Shown: positions 14,569-22,900, counted from the stretch's first letter. The stretch is DNA of 64,000 bases from CAVVNC01 sp963750015 (GCA_963750015.1 CAVVPU010000053.1:5872-69871), one strand, 5' to 3'. The notes: generated by a model not told the origin, from the sequence alone. A program made the numbers and translations.

Positions 14569-16086
14569 ATGAGCATAAAGAACTTCGATCAGATTAAGAC
14601 GTTAATCGACATCGGTATGGAGAAGGGATACCTCACTCCCGATGAGATAAATGACTTCTTGCCGCAGAATATCTTCTCTCCTGAGGACATAGAAGACATA
14701 TTCGACTTCCTCTCGGAGTCGAATATCGACGTGGTCGAGACTATAAAAGAAAAAATCGAGACCGCGGAAGAGGAGCCTCACGAGTGGGAAGAGGCGGAAC
14801 GCTTCCCTACGGAAAAGACGGACAACATCATCTGGGCGTATCTGAAGGATATCGGCAGGATATCGCTTCTCTCGTCCGAGGAAGAATACGATATAGCTAA
14901 GAGGATAGAGGAGGGCGAGGCGCGAATCAGAAGCCGCCTCTTCGACATGCCCCTGGCAATCACCGAACTTCAGGAGTTGGTCAACCAGATCAAGAAAGAG
15001 ACAATCAACATCATCGACGTGGTCAAGAACATCGATGAGATGAACTATACGAAAAAAGACGAGGAACAGCACAAGAAGAAAATCATAACCCTCTCCAACA
15101 GTCTCAAGAACCTCCACGAAAAGAGGGAGGAGATGAAGAAACAGTTGGGGCCTGGCGTGGACGAATTCACCAAGAAGCAGACCGAGAAGAAGCTCGCCGC
15201 CTCCGGCAGTAAGATCGAGGAGGTCCTCACGAACCTCGGCCTCCAGAAAAAGGTGCTGGAGGAGATTACGAGAAGGGTCCAGAAGCGTGCAAAGTTCCTC
15301 GACGACAAAGAGGCCCGGTCGGTAGAGGCAAACCTTCGTGAGATGGAGCTCGTCGAAAGGGAGCTGAAAGTCGTCAAGAACCGCCTGATCAAGGCGAACC
15401 TGAGGCTTGTGATTAACATTGCCAAGAAGTACCTGAACAGAGGGCTTTCCTTCCTCGATCTCATACAGGAAGGCAACATGGGCCTCATGAAGGCGGCCGA
15501 GAAGTACGACTACCAGAAAGGCTACAAGTTCTCCACGTACTCTACGTGGTGGATAAGGCAGGCCATAACACGGGCCATCGCCGATTACGCCCGGACGATC
15601 AGGGTGCCGGTGCACGTGCTCGAAACTATGAACAAGATCACGAAGGTGACCATATCCCTCTTTCAGGAGTTGGGAAGAGAGCCGACTCTCGAGGAGATTT
15701 CGGCCAAAGCCGCCCTGCCCCTGGAAAAGGTGCGGAAGATAATGAAGGTCTCCAATGAGCCCATCTCGATAGAGACGCCCATCGGTGATGATGATTCGAA
15801 GCTCGGGGATTTCATCGCCGATCCCAAGTCACCCTCCCCCTTCGAGGAGCTTGTCAACATCTCGTGCAAAGAGGAGATCGATAAGGTCCTTTCCACCCTC
15901 ACCCCGCGAGAGGAGAAGGTCATCAGGATGAGACTCGGCATTGGGGAGAAGACCGATTACACCCTTGAAGAAGTGGGCGATGTTTTCGGACTTACGAGGG
16001 AGAGGATCAGGCAGATAGAGGCCAAGGCCCTACGCAAGCTGAAACACCCTTCAAGAAGAAAAAGGCTCGAGAGCTTCCTCGAGTAG
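14569..16086 (+). CDS. rpoD: RNA polymerase primary sigma factor (sigma-70)
   Basis: A 505-residue group 1 sigma factor. The N-terminus carries region 1.1 (FDQIKTLIDIGMEKGYLTPD). A charged non-conserved insert lies between 1.2 and 2.1. The 2.1-2.4 block contains NLRLVINIAKKYLNRGLSF and FSTYSTWWIRQAITRAI. Region 3 follows, then region 4.2 with LTRERIRQIEAKALRKL. It directs core polymerase to housekeeping promoters, of which many TTGACA/TATAAT-like pairs are visible here. GGAG is eight bases before the ATG. The dnaG gene that often precedes rpoD is absent; the leader contains a promoter and a terminator hairpin instead. Confidence 0.97.
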   Translation: MSIKNFDQIKTLIDIGMEKGYLTPDEINDFLPQNIFSPEDIEDIFDFLSESNIDVVETIKEKIETAEEEPHEWEEAERFPTEKTDNIIWAYLKDIGRISLLSSEEEYDIAKRIEEGEARIRSRLFDMPLAITELQELVNQIKKETINIIDVVKNIDEMNYTKKDEEQHKKKIITLSNSLKNLHEKREEMKKQLGPGVDEFTKKQTEKKLAASGSKIEEVLTNLGLQKKVLEEITRRVQKRAKFLDDKEARSVEANLREMELVERELKVVKNRLIKANLRLVINIAKKYLNRGLSFLDLIQEGNMGLMKAAEKYDYQKGYKFSTYSTWWIRQAITRAIADYARTIRVPVHVLETMNKITKVTISLFQELGREPTLEEISAKAALPLEKVRKIMKVSNEPISIETPIGDDDSKLGDFIADPKSPSPFEELVNISCKEEIDKVLSTLTPREEKVIRMRLGIGEKTDYTLEEVGDVFGLTRERIRQIEAKALRKLKHPSRRKRLESFLE

Positions 16087-16148
16087 GGGTGAAACACTGC
16101 AAAGAATCCGACCGCCTGGGTTTTTCGGCTGGCAGGCGTGTCCGTCAG

Positions 16149-16177
16149 ATATCCCGGACTTGTTCCGGGATATTTTC
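16149..16177 (+). terminator. Intrinsic terminator after rpoD
   Basis: ATATCCCGGA-cttgt-TCCGGGATAT is a perfect 10-bp stem followed by TTTCTT. It lies about 60 bp after the rpoD stop. Confidence 0.8.
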
Positions 16178-16187
16178 TTCCGTCCTC

Positions 16188-16418
16188 TTATTGCCCCTGC
16201 ACCCGGTCTCGCGCCTCTTTGCGGAGTCTGAAAGGCTTTCTTCTGGCCTTCAACACCGCGTAGCAAAGGGCACAGCCCGTTCTTCCCTGCTTCATGCGGG
16301 CGATGCAGTCGTCCACATGATCGCCGCACATCATCATGCGACACGCCTGCCTTACGTCGTTTTCTTCGAATCGTACTTCGATGCCACCGTCCCTGGATAG
16401 GATCACTTCGTTCGTCAT
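16188..16418 (-). CDS. Small cysteine-rich protein of unknown function
   Basis: A 76-residue frame with a good ribosome site (AAGGTGAG four bases before ATG). It has five Cys in a short span (ACRMMMCGDHVDDC...GCALC), suggesting a metal- or disulfide-bound fold, and a basic C-terminus. I do not recognise the family. It runs convergently towards rpoD and faces away from the acetate transporter. Confidence 0.5.
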   Translation of the reverse strand: MTNEVILSRDGGIEVRFEENDVRQACRMMMCGDHVDDCIARMKQGRTGCALCYAVLKARRKPFRLRKEARDRVQGQ

Positions 16419-16570
16419 TGGCTCACCTTGCTTGGGTAACGCCGCTTAGTCGGTTGCATACACCTGTTCGCTATTCCGTCGGAAGTTGTTTAATAGTTTG
16501 TACATGCGAAGGCTGCTTGTCAACCGTTTTGTGATCTTTTTTGAGAACAATGTGACCGGTTAGTGACGAA

Positions 16571-16583
16571 ATTCATTATCATT
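16571..16583. promoter_or_regulatory. Possible Fur-like site
   Basis: ATTCATTATCATT, complement AATGATAATGAAT, resembles the core of a Fur box. It lies upstream of the acetate-transporter promoter. The match is partial and no iron gene is adjacent. Confidence 0.2.
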
Positions 16584-16626
16584 CCTTTTTTGGGAAGGGT
16601 CCTTCAGCAAAATCATACAGAAAAGG

Positions 16627-16656
16627 TTGACACTCCTTTTTATCCTGTGCTATATT
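16627..16656 (+). promoter_or_regulatory. Sigma-70 promoter of the acetate transporter
   Basis: TTGACA at 16627-16632 and TATATT at 16651-16656 with an 18-bp spacer, about 95 bp upstream of the ATG. Confidence 0.7.
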
Positions 16657-16751
16657 CGCCTATTCGGAAGCCTAATTGTGCTTTTTTTCTCAAGTAGACC
16701 TTCCGACGGGTTTCTTACCATATATCAATCGACGAAGGAGGAGGCGCAAAA

Positions 16752-17318
16752 ATGGAAGGTGCAAAATTAGCAAATGCCGGACCCCTCGGTCTCGCGGGCT
16801 TCGGAATGACCACCATGATCCTGAACATCCACAACACGGGGTATTTCCCCATGGCCACCTCGATTATGGCAATGGGCATTTTTTACGGCGGCATAGCCCA
16901 GATCATCGCGGGTATCCTGGAGTTCAAGAACGGTAATACTTTCGCGACGACCGCTTTCATCTCCTATGGCTCCTTCTGGCTTACTCTGGTCTTCATCCTC
17001 GTCGCCAAGGGACTGCCCGAGACTTCTGCCGCCTTTCTCGGATGGTATCTCTTTCTCTGGGGCCTCTTCACTTTTTTCATGTGGTTCGGGACCTTCCGCA
17101 GCAACCGGGTCCTCCAGTTCGTCTTCTTCAGCCTCATCATATTATTCTGGCTCCTCGCCATCAGTGAATGGTTCGGAGCCCCCACCGTGGCCCACGTAGC
17201 CGGCTGGATAGGCCTTGCGTGCGGCTTTGCCGCTTTCTACCTGGCCATGGCAGAGGTGATCAACGAGAGCAGGGGGAAAACGGTCCTGCCTATCGGCCAG
17301 CCTTCAATCATCAAATAG
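16752..17318 (+). CDS. satP: Acetate/succinate transporter of the GPR1/FUN34/YaaH (SatP) family
   Basis: A 188-residue protein with six hydrophobic helices, the size of bacterial SatP. The N-terminal signature NPAPLGL appears as NAGPLGLAGFGMTT, and helix 2 has GIFYGGIAQIIAGILEFKNG, a family hallmark. It should move acetate or related short acids through the inner membrane, which fits an anaerobe that makes or consumes acetate. GGAGGAGG lies before the ATG, with a clear promoter upstream and terminator downstream, so it is a single-gene unit. Confidence 0.9.
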   Translation: MEGAKLANAGPLGLAGFGMTTMILNIHNTGYFPMATSIMAMGIFYGGIAQIIAGILEFKNGNTFATTAFISYGSFWLTLVFILVAKGLPETSAAFLGWYLFLWGLFTFFMWFGTFRSNRVLQFVFFSLIILFWLLAISEWFGAPTVAHVAGWIGLACGFAAFYLAMAEVINESRGKTVLPIGQPSIIK

Positions 17319-17372
17319 TTTCCGGTATTTCCAGGCCCGATTATAGTAGGGAGGCCGGGACTCTCGTCTGCT

Positions 17373-17404
17373 AAAGAAGGCGTCCTGATCAGGACGCCTT
17401 CTTT
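17373..17404 (+). terminator. Intrinsic terminator after the acetate transporter
   Basis: AAAGAAGGCGTCCT-GATC-AGGACGCCTTCTTT is a perfect 14-bp stem with A/T ends, so it could act in both directions and also serve the convergent gene at 17420. Confidence 0.85.
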
Positions 17405-17419
17405 GATCTGTCCCCGTTG

Positions 17420-17677
17420 TCAGAAGCCCGTCACCACGTTCGCCGAAGGCGCCGAATCTATCGCGTGCTCAAGGAGCCGTAGCGCTTCACGGATGGCAAC
17501 GTCATGAACATCCGCAAGGGACGCAGCCATCGTTTCCGCCTTGTCGAGCCAGACTTCCACGGTAATCACCGAGTTGCTCGTCAACTCGTCGCCCGCGCCC
17601 CAGTTAAACTCCACCCGGACAGGAAACTTGGGCTCGTCAGGCTGCATGGGTTTAATGGCCAATACGATAATATTCAT
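17420..17677 (-). CDS. Small hypothetical protein
   Basis: An 85-residue frame starting MNIIVLAIKPMQP, with GGAGG six bases before the ATG. The sequence looks like a compact alpha/beta protein: beta VRVEFNWG and VITVEVWLD, then helices AETMAASLADVHDVAIREALRLLEHAI. No family is recognised. It converges on the acetate transporter and shares its terminator. Confidence 0.5.
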   Translation of the reverse strand: MNIIVLAIKPMQPDEPKFPVRVEFNWGAGDELTSNSVITVEVWLDKAETMAASLADVHDVAIREALRLLEHAIDSAPSANVVTGF

Positions 17678-17751
17678 GAAAGCCTCCGGTAAGGGTTATG
17701 GCCTCGATCCGCCATCTATAAGTAATATAAGACGCACCTTAGTCCGGCGGG

Positions 17752-17863
17752 CAATTTAATGGGGCTCGGCAATTTAACGGGGCTCGCGTCGCCCCCTCCA
17801 CTGGCAAAGCCCGCGGAGCCTCCCCTTCATAAAAAGGAAGGACCGCCGCAGGCGCGCACTGCC
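17752..17863. repeat. Short direct repeat and an R1-type fragment
   Basis: GGCAATTTAAYGGGGCTCG occurs twice in tandem (from about 17752). GAAGGACCGCCGCAGGCGCGCA (17840-17861) matches the end of R1 copy a near 1143, another sign that repeat fragments are scattered between genes. Confidence 0.5.
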
Positions 17864-17925
17864 AGGGTCAAACGATCCCGGATGTTTCGTAGAATGGAGT
17901 CTCCATAAGAACAAACGTGGCACCT

Positions 17926-18471
17926 TTAGTCCTTATCCATGTCGTCACACGTCTTTTTGTCTTTACTCAAACTGAATCGAGCCAATTCTTCAAAAGCGCT
18001 GTAGAAAGCGGTGCGACCGGAAATGATGCCATCGGCCTTGCGCTCGTCATTAACGATCCGTTGTATGTCCTTGTTGCACCAGGCTTTTTCTATGTCATAC
18101 CCAAGTTCGTCGTAAACCATTTCACGATCGACGACTTCATCGCGCACCAGACAGCCTAAGGTTTCAAAGTGTCCAAAATAATCCTCTATTTGGTCGTCCC
18201 TAAATCCGGCTTTTGACTTTCCCAGACGACGGATGGAATAGGTGCTTGGATGCTCTTGTATAGCAGTTAAAATGCGATTGTATGGAGCCGAGTCAAGTTT
18301 TGAGCTGAACTGTACCACGAAGCTTGCGGAGTTAATCTTCTTCGTGACTAACAACGCTTTGGCACCCATTTGAAGACTTATCACCGCAAGAATCACACCG
18401 ACTATGATTGCAACCGATTCGGCTGCCCCGAGAAACTCTTTGAAGGCCCCCCACTTAGATCCCCCTAGCAT
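17926..18471 (-). CDS. Membrane-anchored protein, DUF4760-like, unknown function
   Basis: A 181-residue protein. A helix at about residues 18-40 (VAIIVGVILAVISLQMGAKALLV) is followed by a soluble part with TKKINSASFVVQFSSKLDS and LGCLVRDEVVDREMVYDELGYDI. This layout of one membrane helix plus a helical tail with LAxLVR resembles DUF4760 proteins, an assignment from memory of the pattern. AAAGGAGA lies eight bases before ATG 18471; the longer frame to 18582 enters repeat DNA. The base composition is more AT-rich than its neighbours, which suggests acquisition. Confidence 0.55.
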   Translation of the reverse strand: MLGGSKWGAFKEFLGAAESVAIIVGVILAVISLQMGAKALLVTKKINSASFVVQFSSKLDSAPYNRILTAIQEHPSTYSIRRLGKSKAGFRDDQIEDYFGHFETLGCLVRDEVVDREMVYDELGYDIEKAWCNKDIQRIVNDERKADGIISGRTAFYSAFEELARFSLSKDKKTCDDMDKD

Positions 18472-18538
18472 GGCGGCATCTCCTTTGATACGCCCTGGGG
18501 CAACGGCAAAACACCCCGCAGCAGGGCTTCTATGTCTT

Positions 18539-18768
18539 TGCGGCCTCAAGGGCCGCCTCCCATTCCAATTGGGCGGAAGCAACCTATGAAGGCCGGACCC
18601 GCGGGATAAAATGATACGGGTCCGCGTGAGTGGGCCGGCGCATGGAGGGATCGATGAGATGTGGATGCGATTTGAGCCTTATCGGCCGCAGGCGTACTTT
18701 TGCGTACGCCGGAGGGCATATGGCGAAAAGCGCGCCGCAGATCGCGATCTCTCCATTCGCCGGCCCCG
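18539..18768 (+). repeat. Repeat family R1, copy d
   Basis: Diverged but near-complete: GCGGCCTCAAGGGCCGCC head, CCTATGAAGGCCGGA, arms GGCCGGCGCATGGAGGGATCG and CGATCTCTCCATTCGCCGGCC, and the small hairpin GGCGTACTTTTGCGTACGCC. The stem bases differ from other copies, but pairing is mostly kept. Confidence 0.7.
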
Positions 18769-18795
18769 AACCCCTACCCTACTCTTCTCCGCCAC

Positions 18796-19467
18796 TCACC
18801 TTCCCGCTTTATCCAGCCTTCGCGTCTGTCCAAGGCCCTCGTCAGTATGGATTCCCGTTCCACAGTAAAACGCAAAATCGACAAGCCCGTTGAAGAGCCC
18901 GATCTCCTCTTCGGTCCTCCCCTTCTCTATCTCGAGCCTCATCCATCCCTGGCTGCCCGCACCGAAGGGGGTCGCCAGGCACGACAACTTGAAGTCCTTG
19001 ACCAGAACGTGTGCCAGGCCCTCTATATTGGCTTGACCGGCATCGATCCTGGTTTCGGAGAAGGAGTTCCACACGGAAATGTAGTGCTCGAAAATGGGTT
19101 GCAGCACGGGGAAAGGCTGGGCCCTGCCGTCGACTCCCACGATCGCAGGAGAGACAAGCTGAAGGGCTGCCTCCCGTCCGAAGCGGTCCGCCTCAGCCAT
19201 GAGTTCCCCGAAGCTCGTCTCCCTCACGTCCCTGTCTCCCCTCGATGCCAGGGTCGCTTCTCCCCGTTGCACCAGGTCCGTCCATTCCTGTGTCAGCGCG
19301 CCGTCGACGAGCTCGGTGAGCCTCACTCGCACGCTTCCGGCGTCGGTCCTTTGAGCATATGAAAGGGTATAGGGCACGATCTGCCGGCCTGCGAACTTCC
19401 TTCGGGCCTCTTCCCCGAGACGGGAAGCAGCAGTCGGGCTAGTGTAGATGACGAGAGACTTGGGCAT
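18796..19467 (-). CDS. Orphan Cas6-like RAMP-fold protein (PF10040 type)
   Basis: A 223-residue protein. The C-terminal half follows the CRISPR pre-crRNA endonuclease Cas6 pattern: LQLVSPAIVG, PFPVLQPIFEHYISVWN, then GWMRLEIE. It ends with the glycine-rich loop CGTGIHTDEGLGQTRRL, where Cas6 proteins read roughly GxGxxTxxGxG. No CRISPR repeats or other cas genes are in the window. No histidine is present in the N-terminal part where many Cas6 proteins keep theirs. The gene starts inside the end of nrdG (29-bp overlap), so it is cotranscribed with the anaerobic ribonucleotide reductase operon. Its role there is unknown. Confidence 0.65.
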   Translation of the reverse strand: MPKSLVIYTSPTAASRLGEEARRKFAGRQIVPYTLSYAQRTDAGSVRVRLTELVDGALTQEWTDLVQRGEATLASRGDRDVRETSFGELMAEADRFGREAALQLVSPAIVGVDGRAQPFPVLQPIFEHYISVWNSFSETRIDAGQANIEGLAHVLVKDFKLSCLATPFGAGSQGWMRLEIEKGRTEEEIGLFNGLVDFAFYCGTGIHTDEGLGQTRRLDKAGR

Positions 19468-20083
19468 GCTCGAGGATGGCTTCAACCGTTTCCCGCATGG
19501 TCTTCATCCTCTGTGCGGAAAAGGGTTGAATGCTCGCATATTTCGGATTGAGGGTGTCCCTCGGCACGAACTCCTGAAGGAAGAATCGCCGGGCAGTCCT
19601 GATTTCCCGGGCAACCTCGATGGCGTCCTGCTCGTGATGGAGAAAGGGGACGACGGTCATGCGGAATTCGTAGTCGACACGTCCCTCCAGGATGAAATCG
19701 ATGCTCTCCCTGATCCGTTCCTTGTCCACATCTGTTCCGCACCACCTCTCGTAGGATGAAAGGGGTCCTTTCACATCCATGGCAATGTAGTCGATGAGGC
19801 CTTGTGCAACGAGGCCTTTGAGGACCTCAGGGTTCGACCCGTTCGTATCTAGTTTTACCTTCAACCCCTGGTTCCTTAAGGCCTGGAGCACCTCGGGCAG
19901 GCCCTTGTGGATCGTCGGCTCTCCCCCCGTGACCACGACGTGCTCGATCCACTTGCGGAATTTCCGCAAGCGCTCGCTTATATAATCGAGGGGCACATCG
20001 GCCAGGGCGTAGGGATTGAGCACAAGAGGGCTGTTGTGGCAGAAGGGACACCGGAAATTGCAGCCCCCCGTAAAAATGACCAT
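19439..20083 (-). CDS. nrdG: Anaerobic ribonucleotide reductase activating enzyme (radical SAM)
   Basis: Radical SAM protein with the cluster motif CNFRCPFC near the N-terminus and GGEPT for SAM binding. It would cleave SAM to place the glycyl radical on NrdD. From ATG 20083 it is 214 residues. The same frame continues upstream with GLIETSFIDWKGQLAM, which is conserved in NrdG. The true protein therefore begins earlier, yet no ATG, GTG or TTG exists in frame. A CTG at 20158, with AGAGGTG nine bases before it and inside the end of the thioredoxin-like gene, is a candidate start; a base error is the alternative. Confidence 0.88.
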   Translation of the reverse strand: MVIFTGGCNFRCPFCHNSPLVLNPYALADVPLDYISERLRKFRKWIEHVVVTGGEPTIHKGLPEVLQALRNQGLKVKLDTNGSNPEVLKGLVAQGLIDYIAMDVKGPLSSYERWCGTDVDKERIRESIDFILEGRVDYEFRMTVVPFLHHEQDAIEVAREIRTARRFFLQEFVPRDTLNPKYASIQPFSAQRMKTMRETVEAILEHAQVSRHLH

Positions 20084-20141
20084 GGCGAGCTGCCCTTTCC
20101 AGTCGATGAAGCTCGTTTCTATAAGGCCTTTGACAGGAAAA

Positions 20142-20405
20142 TCAGATGGAGTGGACAGCGTCGAGCACCTCTTCCATCCTGGGAACGTCCCCTCTCCACT
20201 CGCCTAGCCCGTTCTCCATGCCATCTTCTACGAGCACCGTGGGCAGGGACATGATGCTGTAAAAGCTCGCCTCGGCCAGGCCGTCGGCGGTCCCCACATT
20301 ATAATCGATCACGTTCACCTGATGTTCCTTGAGGTTGTCCCTGAGCTTTTTTGCAAGAGGGCATTTCGGGCAATCGTCTTTATAGAATATCTTTACCACT
20401 CCCAT
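20142..20405 (-). CDS. Thioredoxin/glutaredoxin-like protein of the nrd operon
   Basis: An 87-residue thioredoxin-fold protein with the redox motif DDCPKCPLAKKLRDNL (CPKC) and the cis-proline in SLPTVLVEDG. Between nrdD and nrdG it is probably the dedicated redoxin that supplies or restores thiols in the class III reductase system, by analogy to NrdH in other classes. It overlaps the likely extended nrdG start. Confidence 0.75.
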   Translation of the reverse strand: MGVVKIFYKDDCPKCPLAKKLRDNLKEHQVNVIDYNVGTADGLAEASFYSIMSLPTVLVEDGMENGLGEWRGDVPRMEEVLDAVHSI

Positions 20406-20472
20406 CCTCGGCTCCTTAAGGTGTTGTGTGCTCGTCGGGAGGTCGTCCCGAATACTTACGGTCTTTGTGATT

Positions 20473-22557
20473 CTATATTACTTCCCTGTTCTTCTCCTCG
20501 GAGAAGAACTTCTGATTCCGGTAACGTTCCTTCAGCTCCCCCAGCTTCCCCTTGTTCCAGCTCGACACCTTGGTAAAGTAACCCGTGATGCGAGTGATGC
20601 CGTCCACATCTTCCGAATGGCACTGCGGGCAGGCATCGGCCAGTCCCCTGGAGGTCTGGTTGCATGAGTTGCACACGGTAAATTCGGGCGAGAATGCTAT
20701 CTGATCGCTTAAGGTATACCTGAAGGTCTTGGTGACGAAATCGGCAATGGCGCCTTTGGTCGGCATCGACTCACCCATCCACACATGGGAGATGGAGCCT
20801 GCCTCGATGAGCGGATGAAAGAGCCCTTCGTTCGTCACCCTTTCTATGGGATTCATGGGAATGCCCACGTTGAGATGGGTGGAGTTCGTATAATAGACCT
20901 CGCCTGTCGACACGTCGCCCTTCACCGCCCTACCGGAGGCGGGGGAGTAGTAGTGGAGGTCGAGCTTCGCGAACCGGTAGGCCGTGCTTTCCGCGGGGGT
21001 CTGCTCGAGAACGAGGCGCATGCTCTCCTGCCGCTTCATCTTGTCCGCGAGAAGCTTCATATGGGCGATGGTCTTCAGCCCGAACTTGAGCGCCTTCTTG
21101 GATTCGTGCAACTGTTCGCCCCCATGTATCTGCACCATCTCGTTCAACCCCACCATGCCCACGAGGTGGGAAGCCCGGTTCATCCTGAGGTAGGGCATGC
21201 CGTCCCGGTTCATGGTGAGGAGCGACAGGGGACCGTCTTCGCCCGCGGAAAGGAGCCTCTCAATGAAGGCCCGCTTCTCTTTGTGGGCCTTAACCGTGAG
21301 CATGAAGCGCTCGGTGATGAGGTTGAACAAACGGGTGTCGTCGCCTTTCGCCAGGTAGGCGAGGCGCGGAAGGTTAATGGAGACGTTCTGCAAAGCCGAG
21401 TAACGCATGCGCCAGGGCTCTTTCGCGTCGAGAAGGTCGAACTCGTCGAGCTTGAAGGAAAGGCGGCAGCACTCGGATATTTTGGCGGTATCTCCCCTGT
21501 CGAAGACAAAATAGGTGTTCCCCTTGTCGCCGGCCACGTCACAGATATGATCGAGAAACTTCTCGTGGTCCTCCGTCTTGAAGAACTTCTCCGTAATATG
21601 GACGAGGGGTTTCGGAAAAAAGAAGGGACGGCTCGACCCGTCACCCTCTTTGAACACCTCGAAGAGCTTCCAGACGAAGCGCTGGGCCTCTTTCCCATAC
21701 TCCCCGTAAGTCTTGCCCGTAAACGTCCCGCCCGGTCCTATGGCAGGGACGTCGACGAAATGCTTCGGTATCTCCCAATAAAGGTTGATGTCGGTGAATA
21801 TGGCCTGGCCGCCCCTCGCCACTGCCTGCTGGGAAAACTCGAATATGAGCATCTGGGCAAGCTGCTTCACCTCATTATCGCTCATTCCGACAAGATAGGG
21901 CGCAAAGAAGATGTTAATGGCATCCCAGCCGATGGCGCCTGCAAAGTTGCTCTGAAGGCCGGCGGCGAACTTGACGAGATGGGCCAAAAGCACCTCCGGG
22001 TGCTTGGCAGGCTTGGCCATCGAAAGGGAATGGGGTAGGTTGAGGCCGAACTTCTTGATATATTCGAGAGACTGGCCGCTGCAGTAAGGCCGGTCCACGA
22101 AACCGAGGTCGTGAAGATGGATATCGCCATTCATGTGGGCGTCCGACACGTCCTGGGAGAAGACGGAGAGGAGAGCATATTCCTTCTTTATCCTCTCGGC
22201 CAGGGTGAGGTTCGTCGCCTCCGGCCCATGGGGGACGTTGGCATTCTCTTTGTTCGGATGAAGGATAAGACTGTCCACGTCGTAGATCGGCATACCGAGA
22301 CGGGTGTGCATCTTGCGGGCCGACTCCAACCCCTTCTCGACGAGCTTGGCGTTGACAAGCTCCCTGATGAGGGGGGCTGTCACGACCTTGATACCCGATT
22401 TCATGATCAGCTCTTCCACGCCCCTGCTGATCGAGGCGGCAGTATCACGGTCGACCAAGGTTTCCCGGACGAGGGCATCGACTATCTTCGATCGGTCCCA
22501 GTCGGAAATGGTCTCCTCGGAAGTGCGGACGAACAGGTTGAGATCGGTTGTTTCCAT
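20473..22557 (-). CDS. nrdD: Anaerobic (class III) ribonucleoside-triphosphate reductase
   Basis: A 694-residue oxygen-sensitive reductase that makes dNTPs from NTPs. The N-terminal ATP-cone (FVRTSEETISDWDRSKIVDAL) is the allosteric site. The barrel contains the active-site region around RGDTAKISECCRLSF. Near the end a zinc ribbon CNSC...CPQC precedes the glycyl-radical site RITGYFTKVSSWNKGK. GGGGTGA precedes ATG 22557. The operon order is nrdD, thioredoxin-like, nrdG, Cas6-like. Two NrdR boxes lie in the upstream DNA. Confidence 0.95.
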   Translation of the reverse strand: METTDLNLFVRTSEETISDWDRSKIVDALVRETLVDRDTAASISRGVEELIMKSGIKVVTAPLIRELVNAKLVEKGLESARKMHTRLGMPIYDVDSLILHPNKENANVPHGPEATNLTLAERIKKEYALLSVFSQDVSDAHMNGDIHLHDLGFVDRPYCSGQSLEYIKKFGLNLPHSLSMAKPAKHPEVLLAHLVKFAAGLQSNFAGAIGWDAINIFFAPYLVGMSDNEVKQLAQMLIFEFSQQAVARGGQAIFTDINLYWEIPKHFVDVPAIGPGGTFTGKTYGEYGKEAQRFVWKLFEVFKEGDGSSRPFFFPKPLVHITEKFFKTEDHEKFLDHICDVAGDKGNTYFVFDRGDTAKISECCRLSFKLDEFDLLDAKEPWRMRYSALQNVSINLPRLAYLAKGDDTRLFNLITERFMLTVKAHKEKRAFIERLLSAGEDGPLSLLTMNRDGMPYLRMNRASHLVGMVGLNEMVQIHGGEQLHESKKALKFGLKTIAHMKLLADKMKRQESMRLVLEQTPAESTAYRFAKLDLHYYSPASGRAVKGDVSTGEVYYTNSTHLNVGIPMNPIERVTNEGLFHPLIEAGSISHVWMGESMPTKGAIADFVTKTFRYTLSDQIAFSPEFTVCNSCNQTSRGLADACPQCHSEDVDGITRITGYFTKVSSWNKGKLGELKERYRNQKFFSEEKNREVI

Positions 22558-22611
22558 CAATCACCCCTTGTTAAGCGTAACTGCTATGAAACATTAATGA
22601 ATATTGGCAAT

Positions 22612-22656
22612 ACTACATATTGTGGCAAAGATTAACGCCGCCCCTACATATGGTGT
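22612..22656. promoter_or_regulatory. Pair of NrdR boxes upstream of nrdD
   Basis: CCACAATATGTAGT (complement of 22612-22625) and ACACCATATGTAGG (complement of 22643-22656) both fit the NrdR consensus ACACWATATRTWGWG with one or two changes. They are offset by exactly 31 bp, about three helical turns, as is usual for paired NrdR sites. NrdR represses reductase genes in response to dATP/ATP. Confidence 0.75.
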
Positions 22657-22766
22657 ACAATCTCATTTTGCCTTTCCCTTTGTCAAGAGATTTTTTTGAC
22701 CGTCAGGTCCTTATTGAGCTTGCGGGGGGAACGATCATCATACGAGCATCGTCCGATACTTTTCTG

Positions 22767-22795
22767 TTGACATAAGATATACTTAGTCTTACACT
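22767..22795 (+). promoter_or_regulatory. Sigma-70 promoter of the riboswitch-PEP-CTERM unit
   Basis: TTGACA (22767-22772), a 17-bp spacer and TACACT (22790-22795). The start would be about 22802, right at the 5' edge of the aptamer. Confidence 0.65.
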
Positions 22796-22802
22796 GTATA
22801 AA

Positions 22803-22900
22803 CAGAAAAGCCAAACCGCCCGCGAGGGTGGGACGGAAAGCTCAAAGGGTCTGCAGATGTCATTCCGGAGTTTCATCAACAGACAGCCGAGCTGCCTAAA
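22803..22900 (+). ncRNA. Cyclic di-GMP-I riboswitch (GEMM-I), copy 1
   Basis: The core AAAGCCAAACC, hairpin CGCCCGCGAGGGTG, GGGACGGAAAGC, and the second hairpin closing GTCTG/CAGAC with the tetraloop receptor side CAGCCGAGCTGCC match the GEMM-I fold. The position equivalent to G20 of the Vibrio Vc2 aptamer is G, which favours c-di-GMP over the cGAMP-specific A20 variant. The neighbouring pair is C with G, a covariation of the usual G with C. It ends about 10 bases before AAGGAG of the PEP-CTERM gene and no terminator intervenes, so translational control is likely. Confidence 0.9.

Noticed and set aside
18796..22557. Possible CRISPR array near the Cas6-like gene
   Set aside because: No regularly spaced direct repeats are present in this region or elsewhere in the window.
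22803..22900. cGAMP-specific GEMM-Ib variant for the three aptamers
   Set aside because: The diagnostic position carries G, not A, in all three copies, so c-di-GMP is the better ligand call.
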